Part shown: one piece after another, positions 23,892 to 37,903 of the stretch | Layout of the letters: the number at the start of each line of letters is the position of its first letter | Position numbering within the stretch: position 1 is the stretch's first letter | Assembly (NCBI GenBank): GCA_019321725.1 | Contig: CM033121.1 | Span: 372,001-436,000, forward strand | DNA: 64,000 nt | Reading direction: 5' to 3' | Source: Paulownia fortunei | Lineage: Eukaryota > Streptophyta > Magnoliopsida > Lamiales > Paulowniaceae | The notes under the pieces: model-generated | Told to the model about the DNA's origin: nothing | The model's input: only the letters and a program-made list of their open reading frames with translations | Databases searched by the model: none | Position numbers and translations under genes: made by a program

Positions 23892-26800
23892 GACTCCCGA
23901 GAGTGCATTGAAGCCTAGTAAAGCTTTAACTGGAGTGCATGGAGTGCATTTGGTCTCTCACTCGCCAATTTCATTCAGAGAGATAAAACAACATGGGGGT
24001 TTTAGTGAGTCAGCTTGTGGAACCTCCACTATTGGGAGCAACCAACAGCTAATAGTGCAGTGAGTGAAGAGATTCCACTTTGCCTAACATTTGATTCTAT
24101 AGTTCTCTTTACCAATTTATAAAAATACTTTTGAAGGGTAGATAACTCTTGGTTCTATCATGGAGTAAGTCACTAACTATATTATGTTGTTAATCAGGAA
24201 AGTTTGGCGTCAGAGACCTGCTTGTTTGAGGCCCATCCATTGTTGTCATAATGGTATTGCAGGCAAAAAAATCTTTGGTCTTATTAAAGTATCTGTCTGC
24301 TCTTTTTCTTTTTCTTTTCCTTTTTTCTTGTTTCTGTCATAATGAATTAGTTGATCCTCTCAGGTGATAAAAACCTTGCTGAAACAGTTGTTAATGTGCT
24401 TACTTCACTTCCTTTTATTGCCCTTGGACTCCAGGCCCCAAGGTGATAATTATATACCTCCTCAAAGTTGCATTACAACCGAAAAAGCTGTGTTTTGTTA
24501 CTTTTCACATCTTACACTGGTTCTGATGCAGGAAAAATCTTAATTGTAAAATCTACGCAAATTCGTTAATTGGAGTAGGAGTTGCTTCGAGCTTTTATCA
24601 TGCTTCAAGGGGGAAATTGAGGAAGTATCTTAGATGGGCTGACTACACTATGATAGCCACAGCTACTGTGGTGAGTCAAATAATTCAGTGGGCTTCACTA
24701 CTCTTCATGAAATATGGAGCAATTTTTCAGAACACTAGTTCTTGGACATCACTCGCACTATTTTTCAATTGCTTGAAATGGCAAATTGTTGAGGGCATAC
24801 TTGGAAAGTTCGAAATTGTTATGGTAATAATTTATATTGTAGCTTTATTTTAGTACAATTGATCTGGTTCCTAGCAAAGTTGCACTGCTGAAAGGTTTGA
24901 CTTGCATCTCCACCATGAGGCTTCTGATTTGGTGCCATGTCAGTTTCAAATGTGAAACGTGACTTTGTTTTGTTGATGCCTTGTCATGAAAATAATCTTC
25001 CAATGGTCTATGTTTTTGTGCCTCTGTAAAAGATATCTTATTTGCCTTTTGATTTTCTTCAGTGCCTGGAATTTTTTCTCAGTGTTGGCTCACTATGATA
25101 ACTTTGTTCTTTTTGCAGTGCCTGTCAAGAGCACTTAGGAATGAGAACCCAAAGTTTCTGATGGCAGCATCTGCTTTCTTTCTACCAATACAGCCTCTGA
25201 TGGTTTCAGCAGTTCACACAGGAATGATGGAGGTAGCATTGGCCTCTATAATCATTCAGCCATTGACACTTACCTGGTGGATTTAGAAAGAAAATTAACG
25301 ATACTTAATAAATGAGAAAACAGGTCTGAGTAACAGTTGATTCATGGCCTTAAAGATGATAGTGGAGTGATGTTGTCACATCCCAAGGTTTATGTGCATC
25401 CAAGAACATTATCATAATAACTCTAGGGAATTATCAATCGCAAAGATCAAAAAACCAAATGGAAATCATCTCAGTTTATTTAATAATGCATGGACGGTGA
25501 GATCCTGTGCACCTTAACTAGAGCTTCCCCAGAGTATTAGTTCTAATAGTCATTCCTTCAGAAAAATCCAAAATTAAATATTGTTTTCTTTTACCGATCC
25601 ACTCCAAAAATATTAATTCATCTGCATAACGACAATATGATATATTCTCTTACACTGAGTCACTAGATTTATCAGATATGAATCACCAAGGTTCAAATAG
25701 TTCCCACAAAGGCAATCCAATGGACATTTTGATAACCTCACATTTAATTTCAGAAGGAGAATGTGATTGTTTTACTTGTCTGTCAAACTTAACCGTCCAA
25801 AGTTCTGTGTTACAATTAGGAATGCTTAAACTTCCCTGCTGAGCCTTTTTCTTCTTCCAAAAGTGGATGCCTATATCATGCTAGCAAAACTTAGGCTTAC
25901 GGCAGAGAAAATGATATCCTCCGTGAGCCCTAGCTTGTTTTCCTTTCTGTGTTCTCTCTCTCTCTCTCTCTCTATTTTTGCAGGATTCATTTCCTTTTTT
26001 CACTTATTGCATGTCCTATAATTTCTCCATTCCTTCTTTGCTTGTCTTTTCTTTTGTTATTATTATTCTTTAAAAGCAACATAAATTCCCTTGGGGAGGG
26101 TCATAAGACTGCCTAATTGAAATAGCTGATACAAGATTTAAAGTGAAGTTGTCCAACTTTTAAGAAAAATCGAGGTCCAACCCAAACTAAAACTTAATAG
26201 TCTAAAAAAAATTTCATTACTCTATTTTGGCTAATTCTTTGGGCATTACAGATGTTTTTCTCTTGCCTGGGAAAAAAAGTCAATTAACCGCAGATATCTG
26301 GGTCTTAGCTTCATTCTGATGCTGCCAGAGTAATTTGGTTGCTAATTTCCGTAGATTCATTGTAGTTATTTACCAAGGTGCTATGTTCGATATCTGATCC
26401 TAACCTTGGTCCATCTTCTAATTGGAGTCAAATGAATTGACTTTGAGTTCTCAAATCATGTGATATCACTGCCGTCACCGGGATTGTAGGAGAATAATCA
26501 TTAATGGTCAAAACAAATGTCACCACTAGTTATTGCCACTCTGCCACTTCATTTATCACATTGGTGTGAATAGTAATAGATTTTGCACATTACCTGTTCT
26601 GCACCAGGGAGGTAGCACTGCAGGAAACACGTACTGTGATAGTTTTGCCTGTTCATGCATATGTTTGTATTAAATAATTTAGTAAACTGTCTAGATTTTA
26701 ATCTTGCTGGTCTCTTGAGTGTGATTTCTTTGTTTTTGGTCCCAATAAACAAGATCTTTTTCATGTGAATTCTCTCTTTACCCAATCAGGTTGCATTTGC

Positions 26801-26981
26801 TAAGAGAGCATTTCAAGATCCAGATCTCAGGATGGCCCATAATGTGCATAAGATGTCATCGTTGTTAGGTGGTGCACTTTTCATTGCTGATGACCTGCTC
26901 CCTGAAACTCCATTTCTACATGCTGGTTGGCACCTTGCTGCTGCTGTAGGAGTTAGCGCTTGCAACAAGCTCTTGGAGTAG
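23890..26981 (+). CDS. CREST/ceramidase-like multi-pass membrane protein
   Basis: Six exons: 23890-24059, 24198-24253, 24364-24442, 24532-24670, 25119-25232 and 26790-26981. All are GT-AG and phase-consistent, giving 249 aa. The start is fixed by an in-frame TAA two codons upstream. Residues 1-78 are hydrophilic, Ser/His-rich and end with Arg/Cys-rich sequence, perhaps an organelle transit peptide. The rest is hydrophobic with about seven helices. It shows the CREST-superfamily pattern of alkaline ceramidases, PAQR receptors and Per1: Ser and His in ASSFYHA (spaced S-x3-H if the first Ser is used), Asp in RWADY, and a late H-x3-H in FLHAGWH. In that superfamily these residues bind zinc at an amide- or ester-hydrolase site. 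Hydrolase activity here is inference; the substrate is unknown. I do not recognise a named orthologue. It sits between the CLE and WOX genes on the opposite strand to CLE. Confidence 0.82.
25952..25973. repeat. (CT)n microsatellite in intron 5
   Basis: About 10 CT units inside the 1.56-kb last intron of the CREST-like gene. Confidence 0.85.
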
Positions 26982-28697
26982 TTAGAGACTCCAAACTCAT
27001 CCTTACAAATTTGCCGAAAAATCCTGCATTTCCCACATTAATTTTCCAAGTCTTGCTATAGGTATGACAGCCAGAGGATATGCCGTATCAAAACAGCATC
27101 TGGCATTCCAGTTGGTTCTACCTATAAAGGGATTTGCAATATGTAATACAGTAATTAATAGAATAGTTCAGGTGGATGGTGTAATTTTGCTTTATTAAAC
27201 TGTATCAAGGACTATCAACAATGGCAATCTGCGTTGCCTTTATTTACAAATAATTGATTTTTAGAATGGTCAAAGTGTAATCCATCTGGTAATCAAATAT
27301 ATAATTCTTGTTTTCTGGTTATTATTCTAACATTATTACACTAACTTTCTAACATCATCTTTTCCCTGTAACTTCTTCCTTACACTATGTTTGGTCCTTA
27401 GATTTTAGTGAGACTTTATTCTTGCTTTTTTAATACTTTTCCTTTACCTAAAGATCCAAATGGTCGTATTAATGTTTCTATTATATGTTCATGTGTGATG
27501 CATTTTCATGGTAATGCAATGTACCTGCGCCATATGGAGGTCAATACTACGCCATTGATATTTTTGCTTGATAACATAAGCAGCTGGCAATGCCCATTTG
27601 TATCATGATATTAATTCCATCTTAATTTTTCATGCTGAATTATTTCTCTCAATTGTGAATAGTTTAATAAAGTGTAACAACTGCACGTAAGAGCAGTGTA
27701 TTTATGTCATGCCAGTACAGTTAGAATCTAGTTGAAGTTCATCAATCAAATCATTCCTTTATCACAGAGTGCATAATGATAAACATATAATTCTGTTGGC
27801 ATATGATAGCTACATCTTGGGATGCTTTTTTTTTTTTTTTTTTGCTACAGGTAATGTATACTGCTGACTGGGTTGTTATCAATTACATATTTTGTAATTT
27901 GTCCTAACATTTGTCCAATTTATAGCAGTTAAACAGGTACTCATATGTGATCACTACTACAAAACCATATGAATGCTAACAATCTGATGATCATTTATGT
28001 GTTTATGTGAGAGTGATTGATTGAATGAACTTCACGTAAGATGCTTCTTTCATACTCTAACAGTTGAATTAAGGATAACTTGAATTATATATAGTGGCTA
28101 CAGGGTAGGAAAAGGTGTAATTATTATTTAATTTCACCATGGATATATGTGATAAGGACGAATATTACCAAGGTGAAGCTGATGCATGCACGAGTGGAGA
28201 TGATCTGATAATATATAATAGTGCGCGCTAGCGGAAATAATTCTTCAATAATAAATGGGCTCAAAGAAAGACTTAAAAGGAAGGGTTTTCAAGTGGTAAA
28301 TTTAGCTGCAAATCAGAAAGCGACAGCATTGAAGCTAAGAATAATGCATATAGTTAGTAGTTGGAAACATCAGTAGCAATAAAGGGACACAACAAGAATG
28401 TATATGGTTTTCACGAGTGCAAATAAATGAAGAACAAACGTAATTTAAGTGAGGCACCATAATTTCTTCAATAATGCTTCAAAATTGTGTAGTTGATGTA
28501 ACACAAATTAAACACATAGCTAGTGGACTGGAGTCAAAGAGTAGTGAAAATTAAACGCCATAAATGGGGTTTGAAACTAAGTTCTTGGAGAGACAAAGAA
28601 CTAAATTTTGGCAGCTGGTTGGGGAAATATGAGAAATGAGTGAGGTTTAGTTGAGCATTTATCAAAGAAAGGCAAAGTAAGTTTTGGGGTGTGTATC

Positions 28698-28745
<48 letters not shown>

Positions 28746-29410
28746 CAGATTGGAATGTGAAGAAATTTGAAAGCCACGGGAGGGGGGTGGTGGGGGCCGA
28801 CTGCCGAGTGGTATGTGAACAATGTGTAGGTGTAAAAAGGTGATACAAGACATTGAAGTCCCAATGACACACTTCTCATAATCTCATCATTGTCACGTCG
28901 CTTTAATGTATCCACCTCCCCAAAATCTCCCAGAATTTCACGCCTTCCTTTTTTCCATTTCTATTCAATTCTTTGCCCCTTTGTCCTTTTTCCCCTTTCT
29001 GGTCGTGTGTGTGTGTGTTTAGAGACAGTAAATATATATAGCATGGTCAACCTACTGTGTCTCTACTTCATTGTTGTAAAACCAAAAACCCATTCTCTCC
29101 TTTTTTCTCAATCTGCATTTTCTCCTTTGTTTCCTTGTCAAGTCTTTATCTCTGAAACTCAGAAACCCTATTGTCTATATTTCTTGAGCTTGGAGAATTC
29201 ACTTTATTGATTGCTACAGCTACTTGACAATTGAAATATGCACTTTCATGCATTAAACTATACCATGCATATCTTTTTAATGTAAACACCTCATATACAT
29301 CCATTCTCTCTTCTCATTAGCAGTTAAGAGTACAATTGTACTAGTAATTAACCTTTACCACTCAATTTCTCTACCCATAAATCACACACAAACACACACA
29401 CAGAAAGAGA
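26982..29410. other. Intergenic region upstream of the WOX gene
   Basis: The first 200-300 bp are probably 3' UTR of the CREST-like gene. The rest holds a T-tract at 27827-27843, a (GA)n tract at 28709-28743 and the WOX promoter side with 'aaatatatatag' near 29030 and CA repeats just before the ATG. Open frames on the minus strand at 28534-28915 mostly translate the GA repeat and were not called. Confidence 0.5.
28709..28743. repeat. (GA)n microsatellite upstream of WOX
   Basis: About 17 GA units, 670-700 bp upstream of the WOX start. Followed by a G-rich stretch at 28780-28798. Confidence 0.9.
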
Positions 29411-31377
29411 ATGTGGATGGTGGAGAGTAATGATCATGGCCAAGAGTTGAAGATGTCGACCGATCCGGCCATATACGGCCGGAAGCTCCGGCCTCTTATG
29501 CCAAGGCCAATTAGCAGCTGCAGCACCAAGAGTATCCCATTTTCTACAATATCAACTCCTCCTTGTTGTTGCATTCACAACCCTAATATCCTTCCATGGA
29601 ACCATCCCATAAGTATGCCCTATGTCCTTGCACATTGTACGCTTTTTCAATATTTTCATATTCCTTGAGTTGATTTACAGTTTATACTTTTTAAATGAGA
29701 TGTTAATACAGTAGTCTGACAACGTATGTACGTGACTGTTGTAGGTGGTGTGAGTGATTATGGAGTTAAAAGAGAGATACACACGGTGCCTTTGGTCAGT
29801 ACAAGATGGAACCCTACTCCAGAGCAATTGCAGGCTCTTGAAGAAATGTATAGACGTGGAACCAGAACACCATCTGCAGAACAAATCCAGCAAATTGCAA
29901 CTAAGCTCAGAAGGTTTGGTAAAATTGAAGGCAAGAATGTTTTCTACTGGTTTCAAAACCACAAAGCTAGGGAGAGGCAGAAAAAACGTCGTCAACTTGA
30001 GGTACTAGCTGGAAAAAAGATTCACCATGCTGAGACCTTTGAAGCAAAGCAAACAGGTATATTAAAATTACTCTTTTGTATATGAGGATGAGAAAAATGA
30101 TGATGATTTTTCTCAACTTTTCAAAGTTTATAACACTAATTAATATCTAGCATGAGTAAAGAAAGTACTTTCTGCGCTTGTTTTCCTTCTTATACAGATA
30201 GTCTGCACAATGCAATTGTTAATTAAGCTGGCAAAGTGTAGTTAGGATGGTCCTTTTGATAACTTATTAAATGCAAGTTTTTAAATTCACAATTTTTCCA
30301 CACTGCATAATTTTTGTCAAGGTTATAAGTTGGTGTAAAATGCTTCGATATATTGATAATGTGCCTACATGAAATATTCTCCCTAGATAAAATGTTTAGC
30401 TAGTTAAAAGAAGTCAAAACTCTAGACTAAATTTGAAACCAAAAAGCATAACATTATTATGCCAGTGTCTTGTCTTCTTTTCATGAAAGAGAGATTTTAT
30501 AATGTAAACTAAAAAAATTCTCAAAAAACATGATTTGATTTTGCAGGCTTGAGCAGGAGATATTTTGAAATTGAACATCATAAGAAGTTGCCTACACCCT
30601 CAAACTTCAGCACACCTTCAGAGGTACATTTATATATTTCCTGTAAGAAAAGTTGTACTTTATATATCTACACTTGCTAATTAGTCTCTTTGCACAAAAC
30701 TCAACATCTGACTTGATCACTTACAAGACATAACCAGAGGCAAAATAATGGGCTAATAATATGGTATGAAGGTCAAAAAATTGAATGCAAAGAGAAAAGG
30801 AAAGGAAAAGCTTTGTATGATGGAAAAAGAATTGAGGCTAAAAAGCTGCATTCTATACTTTCTGTTGGGGCTGTTGCGATGAGAAGGTTAGAATTTTCTC
30901 GGGCAAAGTGCAAAATTCACTCAGCTTTTTATTAATTGTAAATTTTCAGGATTCTGTATCAATGCATGGAGCAGTGATAGCAGAATGCAAAAGAGATGGG
31001 TGGACACAATTGCATCAGAAGGAATTGCAGCAGAAGATTGTAACAGCAAAGAATGAAACCTCCTGGCAATTAGACTTATCTTCCTGCTTGCCTCCCAACA
31101 ACTCTACACAGACAATTACTACACATAAAGCTTCAGGGCAAGAAAATACAAAACCCTTTGGTTCACTAAATCTCAGCATGTTATTGCCCCCAAGAATGAT
31201 GACAATATTGAGAGTACTGGGATAAAAGAAAATCAAACTCTTCAGCTGTTTCCAATTGGGAGCATTGATTTGAGCACCCTTAATGCCACTCATGAGGAAG
31301 AGATTCATGATGTTTCAACCAAAGGAACCCAATTTACACCTAATGAGTTTATTGAGTTTCTTCCAACAAAAAATTGA
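29411..31377 (+). CDS. WOX1/WOX6-like: WUSCHEL-related homeobox protein, WOX1/WOX6 clade, apparent frameshift in last exon
   Basis: Four exons: 29411-29612, 29745-30056, 30547-30623 and 30950-31377. The N-terminal region has [12 protein letters not shown], as in WOX1 proteins. Exon 2 encodes the atypical WUS-type homeodomain, starting [17 protein letters not shown], with the [20 protein letters not shown] recognition helix. WOX1-clade factors are nuclear regulators of leaf-blade outgrowth and organ development. In exon 4 the first frame (DSVSMHG ... [10 protein letters not shown]) runs to a stop at 31225. The family C-terminus appears one base away from about 31192: the WUS box TLQLFP followed by a terminal FIEFLPTKN. 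Adding one base at the CCCCC run (31187-31191) would connect them. This is either a real 1-nt deletion that removes the repression motif or a homopolymer sequencing error. Its neighbours match WOX6 (At2g01500) of Arabidopsis, but the N-terminus is closer to WOX1. Confidence 0.88.
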
Positions 31378-33064
31378 AGGAGTTTTCTCTTTTCATCCAA
31401 GTAATAGTATTAGTTATTACTAGCTAAAGGTTGAAGATGTACTGTGTGACTTTCATTCACTTGCGTTCGTGTATGTATACGTATTGGTCAATATCGCTTA
31501 ATGACTTTGATATATATGTTTCATCAACTTTAAATATATGAAGATCCATGTCTTAGGAAGTAATCTTTTTTTACTCTTGTGAGTGTTGAGACAATAGTAT
31601 ATACGATTAAACTGAGTGTTGCGACAATAGAACATACGATTAAAATCATAGTCCATGATCGACAATTATAAATGATTATAGAGTTACAGCCACAAAAAAA
31701 AGAAAAAATAAATAAAAAATAGAGTGGTTGTTGCTATGGAACCAACCACACAATCTAGACAGAAGAGAGAGATCTAGTTAGAGTAGAGTACTACGTAGCC
31801 TCAGCCCATAAGAGGCTTGTAGGTGGCTTGGCTGGCTCTGCAGTCTGCACAGCCTCGTCCCAACTAGACAAAACGCACCACAGCACAAACAGTGCACGTC
31901 AAAAGACTAGTCCATTTCTAGCACAGCTGCTGCTTGGGTTTTTTACACCAAATTAAATCTTCATCTCATGCGCTGTTCGCACGTATCTCAATTAATCTAC
32001 CTCCTCTAATTTTATATTTGAATCAGGTTGCATGTATGTTAATCAATCTACCTCCTCAACATTTCTTTCGACTTTTGCATTGTTTGTGCGAAGGTGCGTT
32101 TTGTTTCCATTTTTCATAAATAATATGCATGGCATAAATTTTTTCTCATGAAGTCAGGAATTCAATATCCCAAGAGGTTTAGCTAAATCTTTAGATGGTA
32201 CTAGTGTTGACGTTATTATCAAATGAGTAGCACCTCTCACGAAATATTTAACTTTTAATATCTTTTTTCAGAGGTTTGAAAATGTATGCAAATCTTTTTT
32301 AATCTATATTTATATCTATATATGTATTTTATTATAAAAGTATGCATCTTCCAATACGTTTATAATTGGTTATTTATTTTATAAATTTCCTTAAGAATAT
32401 TAAATGTCAAATCCTCCCCCATGTTGCTTTTATCTTAAAACTTCTATAAGAATACAATGAAATGTTTGAAATTTTGAGAGACTGTGACGATGTCTGTAAC
32501 AAAATTTTATCTTTAGTTGTCTCATCCCTCAATTGTTTTCACGTGCAGCAGCGCATATGTTTTTTCGCTAGTTTAAGAAAATTCAGGTTAAAAAAAGGTG
32601 ATATTCAACATTAATAGAGCAAGTCTTATAAAATAATGCCACATGCTTGCTGGTGTCTCCTTAATTTTTCCAAAAAACTGTGGAAGGTAGTTTGGATAAG
32701 TCCTGTAACTCGAGGTAAATATGGTTTTTCATCCTAAAAAAATTAAAATCTTGCGTGAAATTTTCTCCCTTATATAAACAGAGACTAGAGAAAGTACACG
32801 CAAATTTTGGTGTTCAATACTAGAAATTTGGCCAAAACAAGTCCATAGACAACCATCCACACAAATGGAAGAGCACTATTATCACCGAAAGGAACAGAAT
32901 ATAGGGGGAAAATGAATACAGATGAAAAGAACTAAGAAGCATTATTGTTATAAGCTAATGGAATCCATTAGCAAGCATTATCTTGAGAGAGGCAAATATT
33001 AAGAAATGTAAAGATATGAACTAGTTATCAACTCAGCCGTATAATACTACTTGGGCAGCAAACT
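31378..33064. other. Convergent intergenic region between WOX and phytanoyl-CoA dioxygenase
   Basis: The 3' ends of the WOX gene (plus) and the PhyH gene (minus) face each other. It contains a 33-bp direct tandem repeat at 31580-31645 and a run of A-rich sequence near 31690. No gene seen; the frame at 31934-32119 lacks support. Confidence 0.5.
31580..31645. repeat. 33-bp tandem repeat, two units
   Basis: Units 31580-31612 and 31613-31645, both 'tgagtgttg.gacaatag...atacgattaaa', differ at a few positions. Located about 200 bp after the WOX stop codon, possibly in its 3' UTR. Confidence 0.8.
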
Positions 33065-36568
<3,504 letters not shown>

Positions 36569-37903
36569 CACTGATTTTATTTTTTCGGAATAATCACAGA
36601 AAGATTTTCTTTGGTTGAGAGTTGAAAAACATGCGCTTGAAGGTGCGTTGGTTAGAGTTTTACGTATCGCGATGTAATGTATGTTTGTGCCAGTCCAACA
36701 GCCCCAGGAAGAATAATATATTTTCAATTTCAAACATCCTTTTATTTTTTCTTTTTTCTTTTTTCTTTTTTTTTTTCTATTTCTAAAACATATTTTTTTT
36801 CAGTCTCATGTTAAGTGCTATTATTAACTAGTAATTATGTTTTACATTTACAACTATAAAACTGGCAATTAACTTGTTAAATAAATATGTGAATAATATC
36901 AAACAACATCAGATATATTACTATTTAAAAATTATATAATACCAAATTGTCTAGTCAAAAATAAAACAATATACTTTAGCAATGTAATAAATATGACCTT
37001 CAAGTTTGGAAGAAGGCAGGAATACTTTTAAAGACACCATTTAACATGAGTTGACCATAAATATGTGGACTTGGCATGTACATATGTTGTATTCACAACC
37101 TATAGAACTCCAAGTAATTATTATATTCACATAGTTGATATACATACAAAATAAAAATACTCACGTAAGTTGTTGCTCCAAAACATCATAATAAATTCAA
37201 CGTTCATTGTTTCCTGTTTGAGATACTGAGAAAAATGCTCTAATTTTGAAGGAAACATTCTTCCCGTTCAAGGATTAAAACCATTTTCAGTCAAAGTTAC
37301 GACCATAATGATAGGATTAATCGAGAGTCAACATATAAGATTAGATTCTTATCGCCTGCATCAGAAACTACAGATTTACTCTTCTATCATCAGAATAGTT
37401 GGAATTGACAAGTATGAAATAAAATACCACATATGCGGAACGAAAATAAAAGAGAACAAAAGCCACAAATAGAGCCCAAACACACAACTTTTGATATATA
37501 ACGTCCATACTGTTTGGCTACTTCTACGGATTGTACAGCTGAAACAACTAATGTACAGTACAAACATGGGCACATCACGTCCTAAACCCTCTTCGTTTGT
37601 CTATCCACAACTTAGATACAGTATCTGAGACGAAGACTTCGATGTATAATTAATGCCTGGGTAACTTATGCTGTCCAATAAACTTTGGGTTGTCTTCTGG
37701 CATCATGGTTCACGGACAACAAGGTGCAGTTACCCATTGTACTCGGCAAAGAATCATTCTTCCAATCCCTATTCCCGTTCCAAAAATGCCCTCTCCAAAG
37801 GTGAGGTAAAAAATGAAAGAATCACAATCAAGATATGGGGTTAGCAGCCACGCGAAAACAAACAATTGGAACAATACCAACTCTCTGGTTCTGTGGCTGA
37901 AAT
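36569..37903. other. Intergenic region, PhyH promoter side
   Basis: About 1.3 kb between the PhyH start and the O-fucosyltransferase stop, both on the minus strand. It includes an A-rich/T-rich tract at 36740-36780 and a probable 3' UTR at 37600-37903. No further gene recognised. Confidence 0.5.

Noticed and set aside
28534..28915. Overlapping minus-strand open frames with Ser-Leu repeats
   Set aside because: They mostly translate the (GA)n microsatellite at 28709-28743.
31187..31225. Explaining the WOX frame change by a small intron
   Set aside because: No usable GT-AG pair joins the two frames without losing conserved sequence. A 1-nt indel at the C-run is simpler.
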